NCBI GenBank assembly: GCA_046331705.1
Contig: JAXLQJ010000024.1
Span: 1 to 64,000, forward strand
Length of the DNA stretch: 64,000 bases
Reading direction: 5' to 3'
Source: JADJOY01 sp046331705 [NCBI: bacterium]
Lineage (GTDB): Bacteria > JADJOY01
Every line of letters starts with the position of its first letter. Position 1 is the stretch's first letter. A program made the position numbers and the translations under genes. Positions 43,800 to 51,957 of this stretch are shown here, piece after piece. The notes under the pieces were generated by a model. It saw only the letters and a list, made by a program, of their open reading frames with translations, did not search any database and was not told the origin of the DNA.

Positions 43800-44533
43800 T
43801 CTACGTGTGGCTGCGCGCGACGCTGGCGTGGTCCGACGAGGCGGCGTTTCGCGCCCAGCTCGAGCCCGCGTTCGCGCCCAAGGTGGAGGCGTGGAACGCG
43901 ACCTTCGACATGCCGTATCACCTCTTCCGTCACGAAGTGCGTACGATCGCCGCGAGCAATCTCGCGGAGATCCGCGATGCCCGCGTCCGCACGTGGGACG
44001 AGATCCCCGCCGGCGCGCTGGTGCTACCGGTGGACGACGACGATTGGTTCGCGCCGGACGTCGCCCGGATCGTGGAGCGCGCGCTGGACGAGAGCGCGGC
44101 GGGTTGCCGCTGGCCCAGCACGTTCCTCGAGGTGCCAATCGATCTCGCTCATCGCCTGGGCCTCTGGCGTCGTGCGCTCTTCCCGAACACGCCGCCGCGC
44201 TGGATCTGCACGACGAACAACTACGCTCTCGTGAAGTCCGCCGAAACGACGGATCCGCTCGCACGCCACACCCAGGCGAGCCGCTGGGCCGAAGGCCCGG
44301 GCGCCAGCCGAATGCGGCGCCTCGACGCGCGACTGAGCGTCATGAATCGCACCCTCGCCTCGCAGACGTCGCTCGCATTCACGCGGCCGAGCATCCGGCG
44401 CCGGGAGCTCATCGCGAAATACCGGGCCTATCGCGTGCTCTATCGTCGCGAGCCGCGTCCCGACGTGGCCTGGTGCCGCCCCTACGTGGAGGCGATGGCG
44501 CAGCTCATGCGCCGGCTCACGCTTCGCGGGTGA
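43796..44533 (+). CDS. Putative GT-A-like glycosyltransferase
   Basis: The 245-residue product has an acidic DxD-like site in LVLPVDDDDWFAPDVARIV and a C-terminal region rich in Arg and Trp. The layout resembles small putative rhamnosyl-type transferases, but the resemblance is weak and no acceptor can be named. The ATG overlaps the GT1 stop by 4 bases. It ends 30 bases before the convergent methyltransferase-Uma2 gene. Confidence 0.5.
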   Translation: MIYVWLRATLAWSDEAAFRAQLEPAFAPKVEAWNATFDMPYHLFRHEVRTIAASNLAEIRDARVRTWDEIPAGALVLPVDDDDWFAPDVARIVERALDESAAGCRWPSTFLEVPIDLAHRLGLWRRALFPNTPPRWICTTNNYALVKSAETTDPLARHTQASRWAEGPGASRMRRLDARLSVMNRTLASQTSLAFTRPSIRRRELIAKYRAYRVLYRREPRPDVAWCRPYVEAMAQLMRRLTLRG

Positions 44534-44543
44534 GCAGGCGCCT

Positions 44544-44557
44544 CGGGCGAGCGCCCG
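44544..44557. terminator. Short GC hairpin between convergent genes
   Basis: CGGGCG-AG-CGCCCG lies in the 30-base gap between the GT-A-like gene and the methyltransferase gene. The stem is 6 bp with a 2-base loop and no T-run. Confidence 0.35.
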
Positions 44558-44563
44558 CTGCCG

Positions 44564-45856
44564 CTACGAGGGCCAGCGCGGCTCGCCGGGACGGGACGGA
44601 GAGCGCTCTCGTGGACGCCCGAGCAGCTCGCGCACGGTGGGCTCGAGACCGGCGAGCGAGCGCGACTGGGGCAACACGTCGTCGATCTCGTAAGCGCGCG
44701 TTTCCGTCACATCCACGACTTGCGCACGACGGGATTCGGGGTCCACGATCCAGACCAGCTCGCAGCCCGCGGCGACCCACTGCGCCGCGAGCACGCGCAG
44801 TGCCTCACGGTCCTCGAAACGATCGGCGACCAGCACCGCGAGCACCGGCGGCACGCGTCCCAGTCCGCCGACGGCATCGTCGAGGTCCGCATCGCGCCAG
44901 AGGGCGACGTCCGGCGGGCGCATCCCGGCGACGCTCGGATCGTCGATCGAGGCCAGGCCGAGACGAAAGCCGACGCCCGCGCCGATCCATGCGCCGAGCG
45001 CCACGGTCGTCGCCAGCACCGCGCTCTCGCGCGCGGAGCCGAGGGGCGGATGGAACGGCAATTGGCGCGGCGAACGGCTGCGCGCACGCATCTCGGCAGC
45101 GCTCATGCCGTCGATCCACGGATAGGTTCGCACCGGCGCGACAGCGGTCTTGAGCGCGAGGAACGTGCGGCGATCGAGCCCCTCGGCGGGATGCTCCGGC
45201 ACGCGGCATTCCAGCACCGCGCCGAAACCGCGCGCCTCGAGCAGCTCGCAAAGCGAGGCCGCCGTCGGCCAGAAGCTCCACTCGTTGTCCAGCGAGGCAA
45301 GCCGCCGCTGCTGGCGGGTCTCGGAAGCGTCCTCCGCGCGGTGCTCGCGGTAGTGCCAACCGCGCAGCAGCTGACCCTGGAGCTCGACCGACTCCACGGC
45401 ACCCCGCGCCACGTGGGTCTCGACGACCGCCGCGCGCGCGGCGACGTGCGCGACTCGCCCCACCACCTCCACCAGCTCGCGCGCCGTGAGATGGTAGAGC
45501 ACGCCCAGCGCGAGCACCACGTCGAAGGGCCCGCGCTCCTCGAACGGGAACGCGCGCAGGTCCGCGTTCACCAGCTCGACCCCGTCGAGCCCGAGCTCCG
45601 CGGCAACCGCGCGCCCCGCGTCCATCCGCTCGGCGCGGCCGTCGATGCCGAGCACGGACGCCCCCGCGAGCGCCGCCTCGATCGCGAACACGCCCTCGCC
45701 GCAACCGAGATCGAGCACCCGCAAGCCGGTGAGGTCGCCGGCGCGGCCGTGCACCACGCCGAGCAGCCGCAGCACGCGCCGCACGCGTGCCGCGTTCTCG
45801 GGCCCTTTGGCGTCGAAGAGCGCGCGAGCCCGCTCGGAGAGAATCGGCGAACGCAT
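44564..45856 (-). CDS. SAM methyltransferase fused to a Uma2-like nuclease-fold domain
   Basis: Residues 1 to about 250 of this 430-residue protein are a class I methyltransferase: GLRVLDLGCGEGVFAIEAAL (SAM loop), LVNADLRAFPF and DVVLALGVLYHLT. Residues about 285-415 match the Uma2/DUF820 PD-(D/E)XK fold: RPPDVALWRDADLDDAVG, PPVLAVLVADRFEDREALR, ELVWIVDPESRRAQVVDV and the LEPTVRELLG end. The usual catalytic Glu of the second motif (EVLSP in most members) is missing (LAVLVADRF), so nuclease activity is doubtful. I know of no described protein with this fusion. It converges with the glycosyltransferase unit. Confidence 0.7.
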   Translation of the reverse strand: MRSPILSERARALFDAKGPENAARVRRVLRLLGVVHGRAGDLTGLRVLDLGCGEGVFAIEAALAGASVLGIDGRAERMDAGRAVAAELGLDGVELVNADLRAFPFEERGPFDVVLALGVLYHLTARELVEVVGRVAHVAARAAVVETHVARGAVESVELQGQLLRGWHYREHRAEDASETRQQRRLASLDNEWSFWPTAASLCELLEARGFGAVLECRVPEHPAEGLDRRTFLALKTAVAPVRTYPWIDGMSAAEMRARSRSPRQLPFHPPLGSARESAVLATTVALGAWIGAGVGFRLGLASIDDPSVAGMRPPDVALWRDADLDDAVGGLGRVPPVLAVLVADRFEDREALRVLAAQWVAAGCELVWIVDPESRRAQVVDVTETRAYEIDDVLPQSRSLAGLEPTVRELLGRPRERSPSRPGEPRWPS

Positions 45857-46295
45857 GAAGGGTCCAGCTAGCCCGGTGACTTTCCGAGCCCTGAACGCAA
45901 AGAGCCAACGGCCCTTCGTCGAGCGCTACGTATGGAAGTGTCCAAGCTCGATCGACGAGGCGACGGAAGTGCCCGGCGGGAGGCCAGCGCGCCGTCCACT
46001 CGTGGATGAACGTGGCTCACGAACGATGCCACGGCCAGAAGCTGGCGGGATACCGAGACGGGAGCGGTGAAGACCTCGAGCTTCGAGGCCTTGGCTTGGC
46101 GTCGACGACGAAGCGTTCTCGTGTCCATCGACTTCGGGGCCGCGCACGCAGCGCGACGAGCAACCGCGCGAGTCCTCGTCCGCGTTGCGGCGACTTCCGA
46201 GGGTCGCTATCATTTTTTCTGGCTTCCCGCCGCCTCCGCCGCACGCGAGCTCCATTCCGCGACGCGTTCGCGCTCCGGACGACGCCGAGCGCCAC
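45857..46295. other. Divergent intergenic region, no gene found
   Basis: About 440 bases between the methyltransferase start and the secreted hydrolase start. A T-rich patch (ATTTTTTCTGG) near 46210 stands out in the GC-rich context and could belong to the downstream promoter. No hairpin, repeat or coding bias is convincing. Confidence 0.5.
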
Positions 46296-49200
46296 GTGAC
46301 GATCCTCGTGTCCCGTCGAAGCAAGGCGCCCCGGCGCGCTGGATCGGCCGTGGTCTGCGCGTTCGCCGCGTTCGCGGCCTTGGTCACCACGTCTTCGCTT
46401 GCGGTCGCGGATTCGCTGGTCTTCCAGCGGCGTTTCGACGGCACGGCCGATGCCTCGGCCTATTCGCTGCAACAGACGTCCGACGGGGGCTACGTCCTGG
46501 CCGGCAGCACCAGCTCCCATGGCGTCGGTGCGTCGAACGCGTATCTGGTGAAGACCGATTCGTCTGGAAACCTCCTGTGGGAGCGGACCTTCGGGTGGTC
46601 GGACCAGGAAGAGGCGTACTCCGTCCAGCAGACCTCCGAGGGCGGCTACATCCTGGCCGGCGACACGAAATCGTATGGTGCAGGCGGACGCGATCTCTAC
46701 CTGGTGAAGACCAACTCGTCGGGCAACGAGTCGTGGCACAAGCTGATTGGTGGGACGCGAGACGAGATCGCGTACGCCGTTCAGCAGACGACGGACGGCG
46801 GCTACGTCCTCGCGGGCTGGACCAGCTCGCCCGGCGCCAACGGATTCGATGCCTACCTGGTGAAGACCGACTCTTCGGGGAATCTGGCCTGGCAGCGAAT
46901 GTTCGGGCTGGGCGGAAGCGACTCCGCCTACGCGGTCCAGCAGACGCCGGACGGCGGCTACGTTCTCGCCGGTTCGACGTTGCCGGTGGGCGCCGACGAT
47001 TTCGAGCTCTACCTGGTGAAGACCGACTCGTCGGGAAACCTTCAGTGGCAGCGCACGTTCGGCGGCGCGGGCAACGATCGAGCGACATCCGTGCGCCGCA
47101 CGTCGGACGGCGGTTACATCCTCGCGGGGACGGTGGACCCTCCCGATGCGAGCCCGGTCGCCTTCGAGCTGGTGAAGACGGATTCGTCGGGGAATCTCGA
47201 GTGGCAGCGCACGTTCGCCGACGCCGCCAACAACGCAGCGCCCGCGGCTCGGCCGACGTCCGATGGCGGCTACGTCCTGGTCGGAGGTGCGGTCGCTCCG
47301 GGCGCGGCAGACGTGGATGTGTCGCTCGTGAAGCTCGATGGGTCAGGGAACGTCGTCTGGCAGCGCTCGTTGGGAGGCACGGAATACGACGACGGGTACG
47401 CGGTCCAGCAAACCGCCGACGGCGGCTTCGCGATCGCAGGCGTGACCAACGCCTATGGCACGGGTGGGCTCTACTCCTACGCCTACCTGGTGAAGACCGA
47501 TTCCCATGGGAACACCGGCCAAGCGCCGTGCGCCGACCTGGACGGCGACGGGTACTGCGCCGCGAGCGACCCGAACGCTCCACCCTCGGCCGCGAAGGAT
47601 TGCGACGACGCGAACCCCAGCACTCACCCGGGCGCGACCGAGAGTTGCAGCAACCACCTCGACGACGACTGCAACGGTCTCGTCGACGGAGCGGATCCCG
47701 CGTGCCAGGTTCCGCCGTGCCTCGACGACGACGCGGACGGCTACGGAGATCCGGCGTCGCCTTCCTGCCCGCACCCGGAAGCCGACTGCAACGACGCGAA
47801 CGCGAACGTGCACGCCGGGGCGCTCGAGATTTGCGGTAACGCGGTCGACGACAACTGCAACGCAACCATCGACGAGTCGTGCACCCTTTCCCGATACGTC
47901 GCGCTGGGAGACTCGTATTCGTCCGGCGAGGGAGTGCCGGCGTATTTCGACGACAGCGACTCGCCGACCAATCAGTGTCACCGGTCGACGCGTGCATACT
48001 CGATCGAGATCGATCGATCAGGGCTTCCGCTCGGTTTCGACGCGGCAGCGGACTTCGTCGCGTGCAGCGGCGCCGAAACCTTCAACATTCCGAAGAACGG
48101 ACAGGGCCAGCCGAACGGCGATCGCTTCGCGCAGCTCGACCAAGCCTACGTCGGCGCCGAGACCGGGCTCATCACGGTGACGATCGGCGGCAACGACGCC
48201 GGATTCGCGCGGGTGCTGACGCTCTGCGCCGAGCACCCCTTCTGCCAGCTCGATTACTCGCCGTTCTTCCCGTTCGATGACCAGTCGGTTCCGGACCTCC
48301 TGGCCGAAACGTTCGCAGCGCTTCCCGGTCGACTGGCGACGACCTTCGCCGCCATACGCCAAGCAGCCCCCAACGCAACCGTCCTGGTCGTCGGCTATCC
48401 GCAGATCTTCCCGCCCAACGGGCTGTGCGTGGATGCGAACGTCGTCCTCGCGTGGGATCCGAGCGAGCAGGTCTACCTGACGCAACAGGGCGACGAGCTC
48501 GATCGGATCATCTCGAACGCGACGGACGCGGCGGGCCCTGGTTTTCACTTCGTGCCCGCCAACTTTCTGGGGCACGACATCTGTGCCGTCGGTCAGCGGT
48601 GGTTCAACCCGCCGCTGACGAACTTCCTCGAGCCCAAAGGCTGGTTCCATCCCAACGCCAACGGGCAGCTGGCGCTCGCCCAGGCCGTGAGCTCGCGACT
48701 CGATGCGTGGCGCGGTGGGCCCATGCCACCGATACCGCACGCTCACGGCACGAGCGCACCCTCCTCGCGCACCGCGGCGCGGACCTCGTCGCCCCCGCCA
48801 TCCTTCGGCGATCTCGATCTCGAACCGGCGCTCGCGACCCCGTGCGCGGCAGTCGGCCATGCATACGTCCCGGGCCAGCTGGTGCGCCTCGTGGGCGACG
48901 GCTTCGTTCCGAACGCGCAGGTGGTGCTGCGGTTCGGAGTCGCCGATGGCTCGGTGCCCGTGGATCTGTTGTCGCCGAAGGTCGACGGCCAAGGGCGGCT
49001 CGACGTCGTGACGGCGGTGCCCACATCCGCGCCGACCGCCGGGATCGGCTCGTTTCAGGTGGTGGGCCCGGGTGCGGACGGCGGCGCTCGCTTGCTGCTC
49101 GGTTCCTTTGGCTTGGGGTCGTCGTTCCAGCTCGACACCGACGGCGACGACGTGCCGGACCTCTGCGACAACTGCCCGTCGATCGCCAACGCCGGACAGG

Positions 49201-49517
49201 CCGATTCCGATGGCGATGGAGTCGGCGAGGCGTGTCAGGAGCCGACCGAGCAGCTGGTCTTCTGGGACGGCTTCGAGTCGGGAGCGCTGACCAAGTGGAC
49301 CGGGGGCGCCAGCACCGATCGGTGCGGTTTCCTGTTCACGATCGTCCAGCGCTCGTACGGGCTCGCCTGTGACGATCCCGGGTTCGACCGCCGAGCCGAC
49401 CTGCAAGTGGATGGCCAGATCGACCTCCGGGACATGAGTGTCCTCATGTATCACTACGAGGACGAAGCATGGTGCCAGGACCGGATCGCAAACCCGCCCT
49501 CACCTTGCAGCTCGTGA
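46296..49517 (+). CDS. Large secreted SGNH hydrolase with propeller, MopE, TSP3 and dockerin-like repeats
   Basis: The 1073-residue product starts at GTG 46296 with a signal peptide (VVCAFAAFAALVTT). Order of parts: residues 45-405, eight repeats of about 50 residues (QTSDGGYVLAGST... YLVKTDSSGN), a likely beta-propeller. Residues 408-528 are two MopE-type calcium/metal repeats (DCDDANPSTHPGA, DDDCNGLVDG and DDNCNATIDE). Residues 532-802 are an SGNH hydrolase (ALGDSYSSGEG, TIGGNDAGF, GWFHPNANGQ), close in style to bacterial SEST esterases. An Ig/IPT-like domain and a thrombospondin type-3 repeat (DTDGDDVPDLCDNCP) follow. The C-terminus has WDGFESG and a dockerin-like EF-hand (LQVDGQIDLRDMSVLM). 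It likely acts as a surface esterase or lipase on complex substrates. Confidence 0.8.
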   Translation: MTILVSRRSKAPRRAGSAVVCAFAAFAALVTTSSLAVADSLVFQRRFDGTADASAYSLQQTSDGGYVLAGSTSSHGVGASNAYLVKTDSSGNLLWERTFGWSDQEEAYSVQQTSEGGYILAGDTKSYGAGGRDLYLVKTNSSGNESWHKLIGGTRDEIAYAVQQTTDGGYVLAGWTSSPGANGFDAYLVKTDSSGNLAWQRMFGLGGSDSAYAVQQTPDGGYVLAGSTLPVGADDFELYLVKTDSSGNLQWQRTFGGAGNDRATSVRRTSDGGYILAGTVDPPDASPVAFELVKTDSSGNLEWQRTFADAANNAAPAARPTSDGGYVLVGGAVAPGAADVDVSLVKLDGSGNVVWQRSLGGTEYDDGYAVQQTADGGFAIAGVTNAYGTGGLYSYAYLVKTDSHGNTGQAPCADLDGDGYCAASDPNAPPSAAKDCDDANPSTHPGATESCSNHLDDDCNGLVDGADPACQVPPCLDDDADGYGDPASPSCPHPEADCNDANANVHAGALEICGNAVDDNCNATIDESCTLSRYVALGDSYSSGEGVPAYFDDSDSPTNQCHRSTRAYSIEIDRSGLPLGFDAAADFVACSGAETFNIPKNGQGQPNGDRFAQLDQAYVGAETGLITVTIGGNDAGFARVLTLCAEHPFCQLDYSPFFPFDDQSVPDLLAETFAALPGRLATTFAAIRQAAPNATVLVVGYPQIFPPNGLCVDANVVLAWDPSEQVYLTQQGDELDRIISNATDAAGPGFHFVPANFLGHDICAVGQRWFNPPLTNFLEPKGWFHPNANGQLALAQAVSSRLDAWRGGPMPPIPHAHGTSAPSSRTAARTSSPPPSFGDLDLEPALATPCAAVGHAYVPGQLVRLVGDGFVPNAQVVLRFGVADGSVPVDLLSPKVDGQGRLDVVTAVPTSAPTAGIGSFQVVGPGADGGARLLLGSFGLGSSFQLDTDGDDVPDLCDNCPSIANAGQADSDGDGVGEACQEPTEQLVFWDGFESGALTKWTGGASTDRCGFLFTIVQRSYGLACDDPGFDRRADLQVDGQIDLRDMSVLMYHYEDEAWCQDRIANPPSPCSS

Positions 49518-49685
49518 TCGACGCGGCGTGACCGCGGGTCTTCGGCGAACGGCGGCAGCAGACGGCGCTGCGCGCGCGGCGCGAGCTCGAATCGGCATTC
49601 GCGCTGAGCGACGACCGCGTGATCGCCGCCGCTCGACGCGCCGCGCTATCCTGGCCGCCTTCGTCCCACGCCGAGAGGAAACGTG

Positions 49686-50846
49686 ATGCGCGCGGTGATG
49701 CTCGAGGCGCAGTGGGATCCCCGCCCCGGCTATCAGCCGTCGCCGCGCGAGCTCGCGCTGCGCAAAGCGGCGAAGGCGTCGGGCGTGTGGCGCCATCCGC
49801 GCTTCGTCGCCGCCGAGGTGCCGGAGCCGCGCCCGGCCCGCGACGAGGTCGTGCTGCGCGTGCGGGCCGCAGGAATCTGTGGCAGCGATACGCATTGCTA
49901 CGAGCACGACGCCGAAGGGTACGTGCTCTTCTCGGGTCCACTGCGGGCGCCGTGCATCGTCGGCCACGAGTTCGCGGCGGAGGTCGTGGAGGTCGGCCCG
50001 GAGGTGCGCAATCTGCGCAGGGGCGAGCTGGTCGCCGCCGAGGGAATGCTCTACTGCCGGGTATGCGAAGCGTGCCGCGGGGGCCGGCCCAATCAGTGCA
50101 GCGACCTGGACATGGTCGGTTTCTCGGCGCCCGGTGCCTTCGCCACCTGGATCACACTCGAGGAACGGCTCCTGTGGAGCCTCGACCCGCTCGCCGAGGC
50201 CCTCGGCGATGCGCGGCGCGCGCTCGCGCTCGGCGCCATGGTGGAGCCGCTGGCGGTGGCGTGGAACGGCGTCTTCGCGACGGCAGGCGGCTTCGCGCCG
50301 GGAGCGCACGTGGCGGTCTTCGGCTGCGGACCGATCGGGCTGGGAGCGGTGGCGCTGGCGCGCGCCGGCGGCGCGGCCACGGTGATGGCGATCGAGCCGA
50401 TCGCCGAGCGCCGCGCGCTGGCGGTGGCGCTCGGCGCCGATCACGCGTGGGACCCGGCGACGACTCCCGTCGGCGAAGCGATCCGCGAGACCACCCGTGG
50501 CTGGGGCGCCGACCTGGTCGTGGAGGCCGCGGGCGCCGCGCTCGACACGCTGCCCGAGATCGAGCCCGCCCTCGCGGCGGGCGGCACGCTCGTCTACCTG
50601 GGACGTACCGGGCTTTCGGCGCCGATGGCGCTCGACGTGCTCGTGACGCAGGCGGCGCGAATCGTGGGGGCGCGCGGCCACGCGGGCGCCGGCTCGTTCC
50701 CGCGGATCTTGCGAATGCTCGAGCGCGGCCGGCTCCCGGTCGAGCCCATGATCACCCGGAGGTTTCCGTTCGCGGACGCGCTCGCCGCGCTCGCCGCGAG
50801 CCGAAGCCGCGTGGACGGCAAGATCCTCCTCGAAAACTTCGGATGA
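49686..50846 (+). CDS. Zinc-dependent medium-chain dehydrogenase (inosose-dehydrogenase-like)
   Basis: The 386-residue protein is a medium-chain alcohol dehydrogenase: AAGICGSDTHC (catalytic zinc Cys), GHEFAAEVVEVG, structural zinc CRVCEACRGGRPNQC, and the cofactor loop VAVFGCGPIGLGAVALARAG. The insert HDAEGYVLFSGPLRAP and an unusually long N-terminus resemble scyllo-inosose 3-dehydrogenase-type enzymes, so a cyclitol or sugar substrate is plausible. ATG 49686 is preferred to GTG 49683 because GAGAGGAA ends about 5 bases earlier. It begins a four-gene run with a glycosyltransferase and a sugar-mutase-like flavoprotein, suggesting nucleotide-sugar or cyclitol supply. Confidence 0.75.
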   Translation: MRAVMLEAQWDPRPGYQPSPRELALRKAAKASGVWRHPRFVAAEVPEPRPARDEVVLRVRAAGICGSDTHCYEHDAEGYVLFSGPLRAPCIVGHEFAAEVVEVGPEVRNLRRGELVAAEGMLYCRVCEACRGGRPNQCSDLDMVGFSAPGAFATWITLEERLLWSLDPLAEALGDARRALALGAMVEPLAVAWNGVFATAGGFAPGAHVAVFGCGPIGLGAVALARAGGAATVMAIEPIAERRALAVALGADHAWDPATTPVGEAIRETTRGWGADLVVEAAGAALDTLPEIEPALAAGGTLVYLGRTGLSAPMALDVLVTQAARIVGARGHAGAGSFPRILRMLERGRLPVEPMITRRFPFADALAALAASRSRVDGKILLENFG

Positions 50847-50892
50847 CTCGACCGGCGCGCCATCCCTGCCACGACCCGCGCGCGGGCACGCG

Positions 50893-51957
50893 ATGAGCGC
50901 GCCCGAGGCCGCGCCGTTCTTCTCGGTGATCGTGCCGGTGCTCGATGGCGGTGCGCCGTTCGCGCATTGCCTCGCGGCGCTCGCCGCCTCCTCGTTCCAG
51001 GATCGCGAGCTGATCGTCGTCGACGACGGTTCGCGCGACGGCTCCGCGGAGCTGGCGCGTCGACACGGCGCACGGGTGCTCGCCACCGCCGGACGGTGCG
51101 GTCCCGCCGCCGCGCGGAACCTGGGTGCGCGCGTGGCGCGCGGCACGTATCTCTTCTTCGTGGACGCCGATTGCGAGATCGCGCCAGACGCGTTCGAGCG
51201 CGCCGCGCGGCGCCTCGCGGCCGATCCTTCCCTCGACGGGATCTTCGGCGCCTACGACGACGCGCCGGCGGCCCCCGGCTGGGTCGCGCAGGTCAAGAAC
51301 CTCCACCACCACTTCGTCCATCACGCGAACGCGGGCAGCATCTCCACCTTCTGGGCCGGCTGCGGCGCCGTGCGTCGCACCACCTTCGAGGCGGTGGGGG
51401 GCTTCGACTCCGCGCGCTACCCAGGACCTGCGATCGAGGACATCGAGCTCGGCTACCGGATCCACGACGCCGGCGGCCGCGTGATCCTGGCGCCCGAGAT
51501 CCAGGCGAAGCATTGGAAGGCCTGGACCCTCGCGAGCGTGACGCGGAGCGATCTCTGCGAACGCGGCATTCCCTGGATGCAGCTCGTCTGTAGCCGCCGC
51601 GCCACCCACACCGAGCTCAATCTGGCGTGGCGGGCGCGCGCGTGTGCGGCGGCGGTGGCGCTCGCCGCCGTGGGGCTCGCCGCCGCCCCCGCGCTGCCCT
51701 GGCTCGCCTCGGGCCTGCCGCTGGCGGCGATCGTCGTGGCCATCCTGGAGCGCGACTTTCTCGGCTACGTGGGGGCGCGCAAGGGCGCTCGGCTCGCCGG
51801 CGCCGCGCTGGTCTTCCTGTTGATCCACCATTTCGTGGCGAGCCTCGCCGCGCTGCTCGGCGGAGCGCTCTACCTCGCGCGCGAGCGGCGTGCCACGCGC
51901 GCCGTCGCCACCCGGTCCGTGCCGGCAACGTCCGAGATGCCGCGGGCGTCGTCATGA
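50893..51957 (+). CDS. GT2 family glycosyltransferase
   Basis: The 354-residue product is a GT-A, family 2 enzyme: FFSVIVPVLDGG, LIVVDDGSRDGSAELAR, GTYLFFVDADCEIAPDA (DxD), GCGAVRRTTFEAVGGFD and IEDIELGYRIHDAG. Two or three C-terminal membrane segments (AAAVALAAVGLAAAPAL and ALVFLLIHHFVASLAALL) place it at the inner membrane, where lipid-linked sugars are built. Its stop overlaps the next ATG by 4 bases, so it is coupled to the flavoprotein. Confidence 0.85.
   Translation: MSAPEAAPFFSVIVPVLDGGAPFAHCLAALAASSFQDRELIVVDDGSRDGSAELARRHGARVLATAGRCGPAAARNLGARVARGTYLFFVDADCEIAPDAFERAARRLAADPSLDGIFGAYDDAPAAPGWVAQVKNLHHHFVHHANAGSISTFWAGCGAVRRTTFEAVGGFDSARYPGPAIEDIELGYRIHDAGGRVILAPEIQAKHWKAWTLASVTRSDLCERGIPWMQLVCSRRATHTELNLAWRARACAAAVALAAVGLAAAPALPWLASGLPLAAIVVAILERDFLGYVGARKGARLAGAALVFLLIHHFVASLAALLGGALYLARERRATRAVATRSVPATSEMPRASS

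Noticed and set aside
44564-45856. Active restriction endonuclease
   Set aside because: The Uma2-like part lacks the second-motif Glu, so I describe the fold but do not claim nuclease activity.
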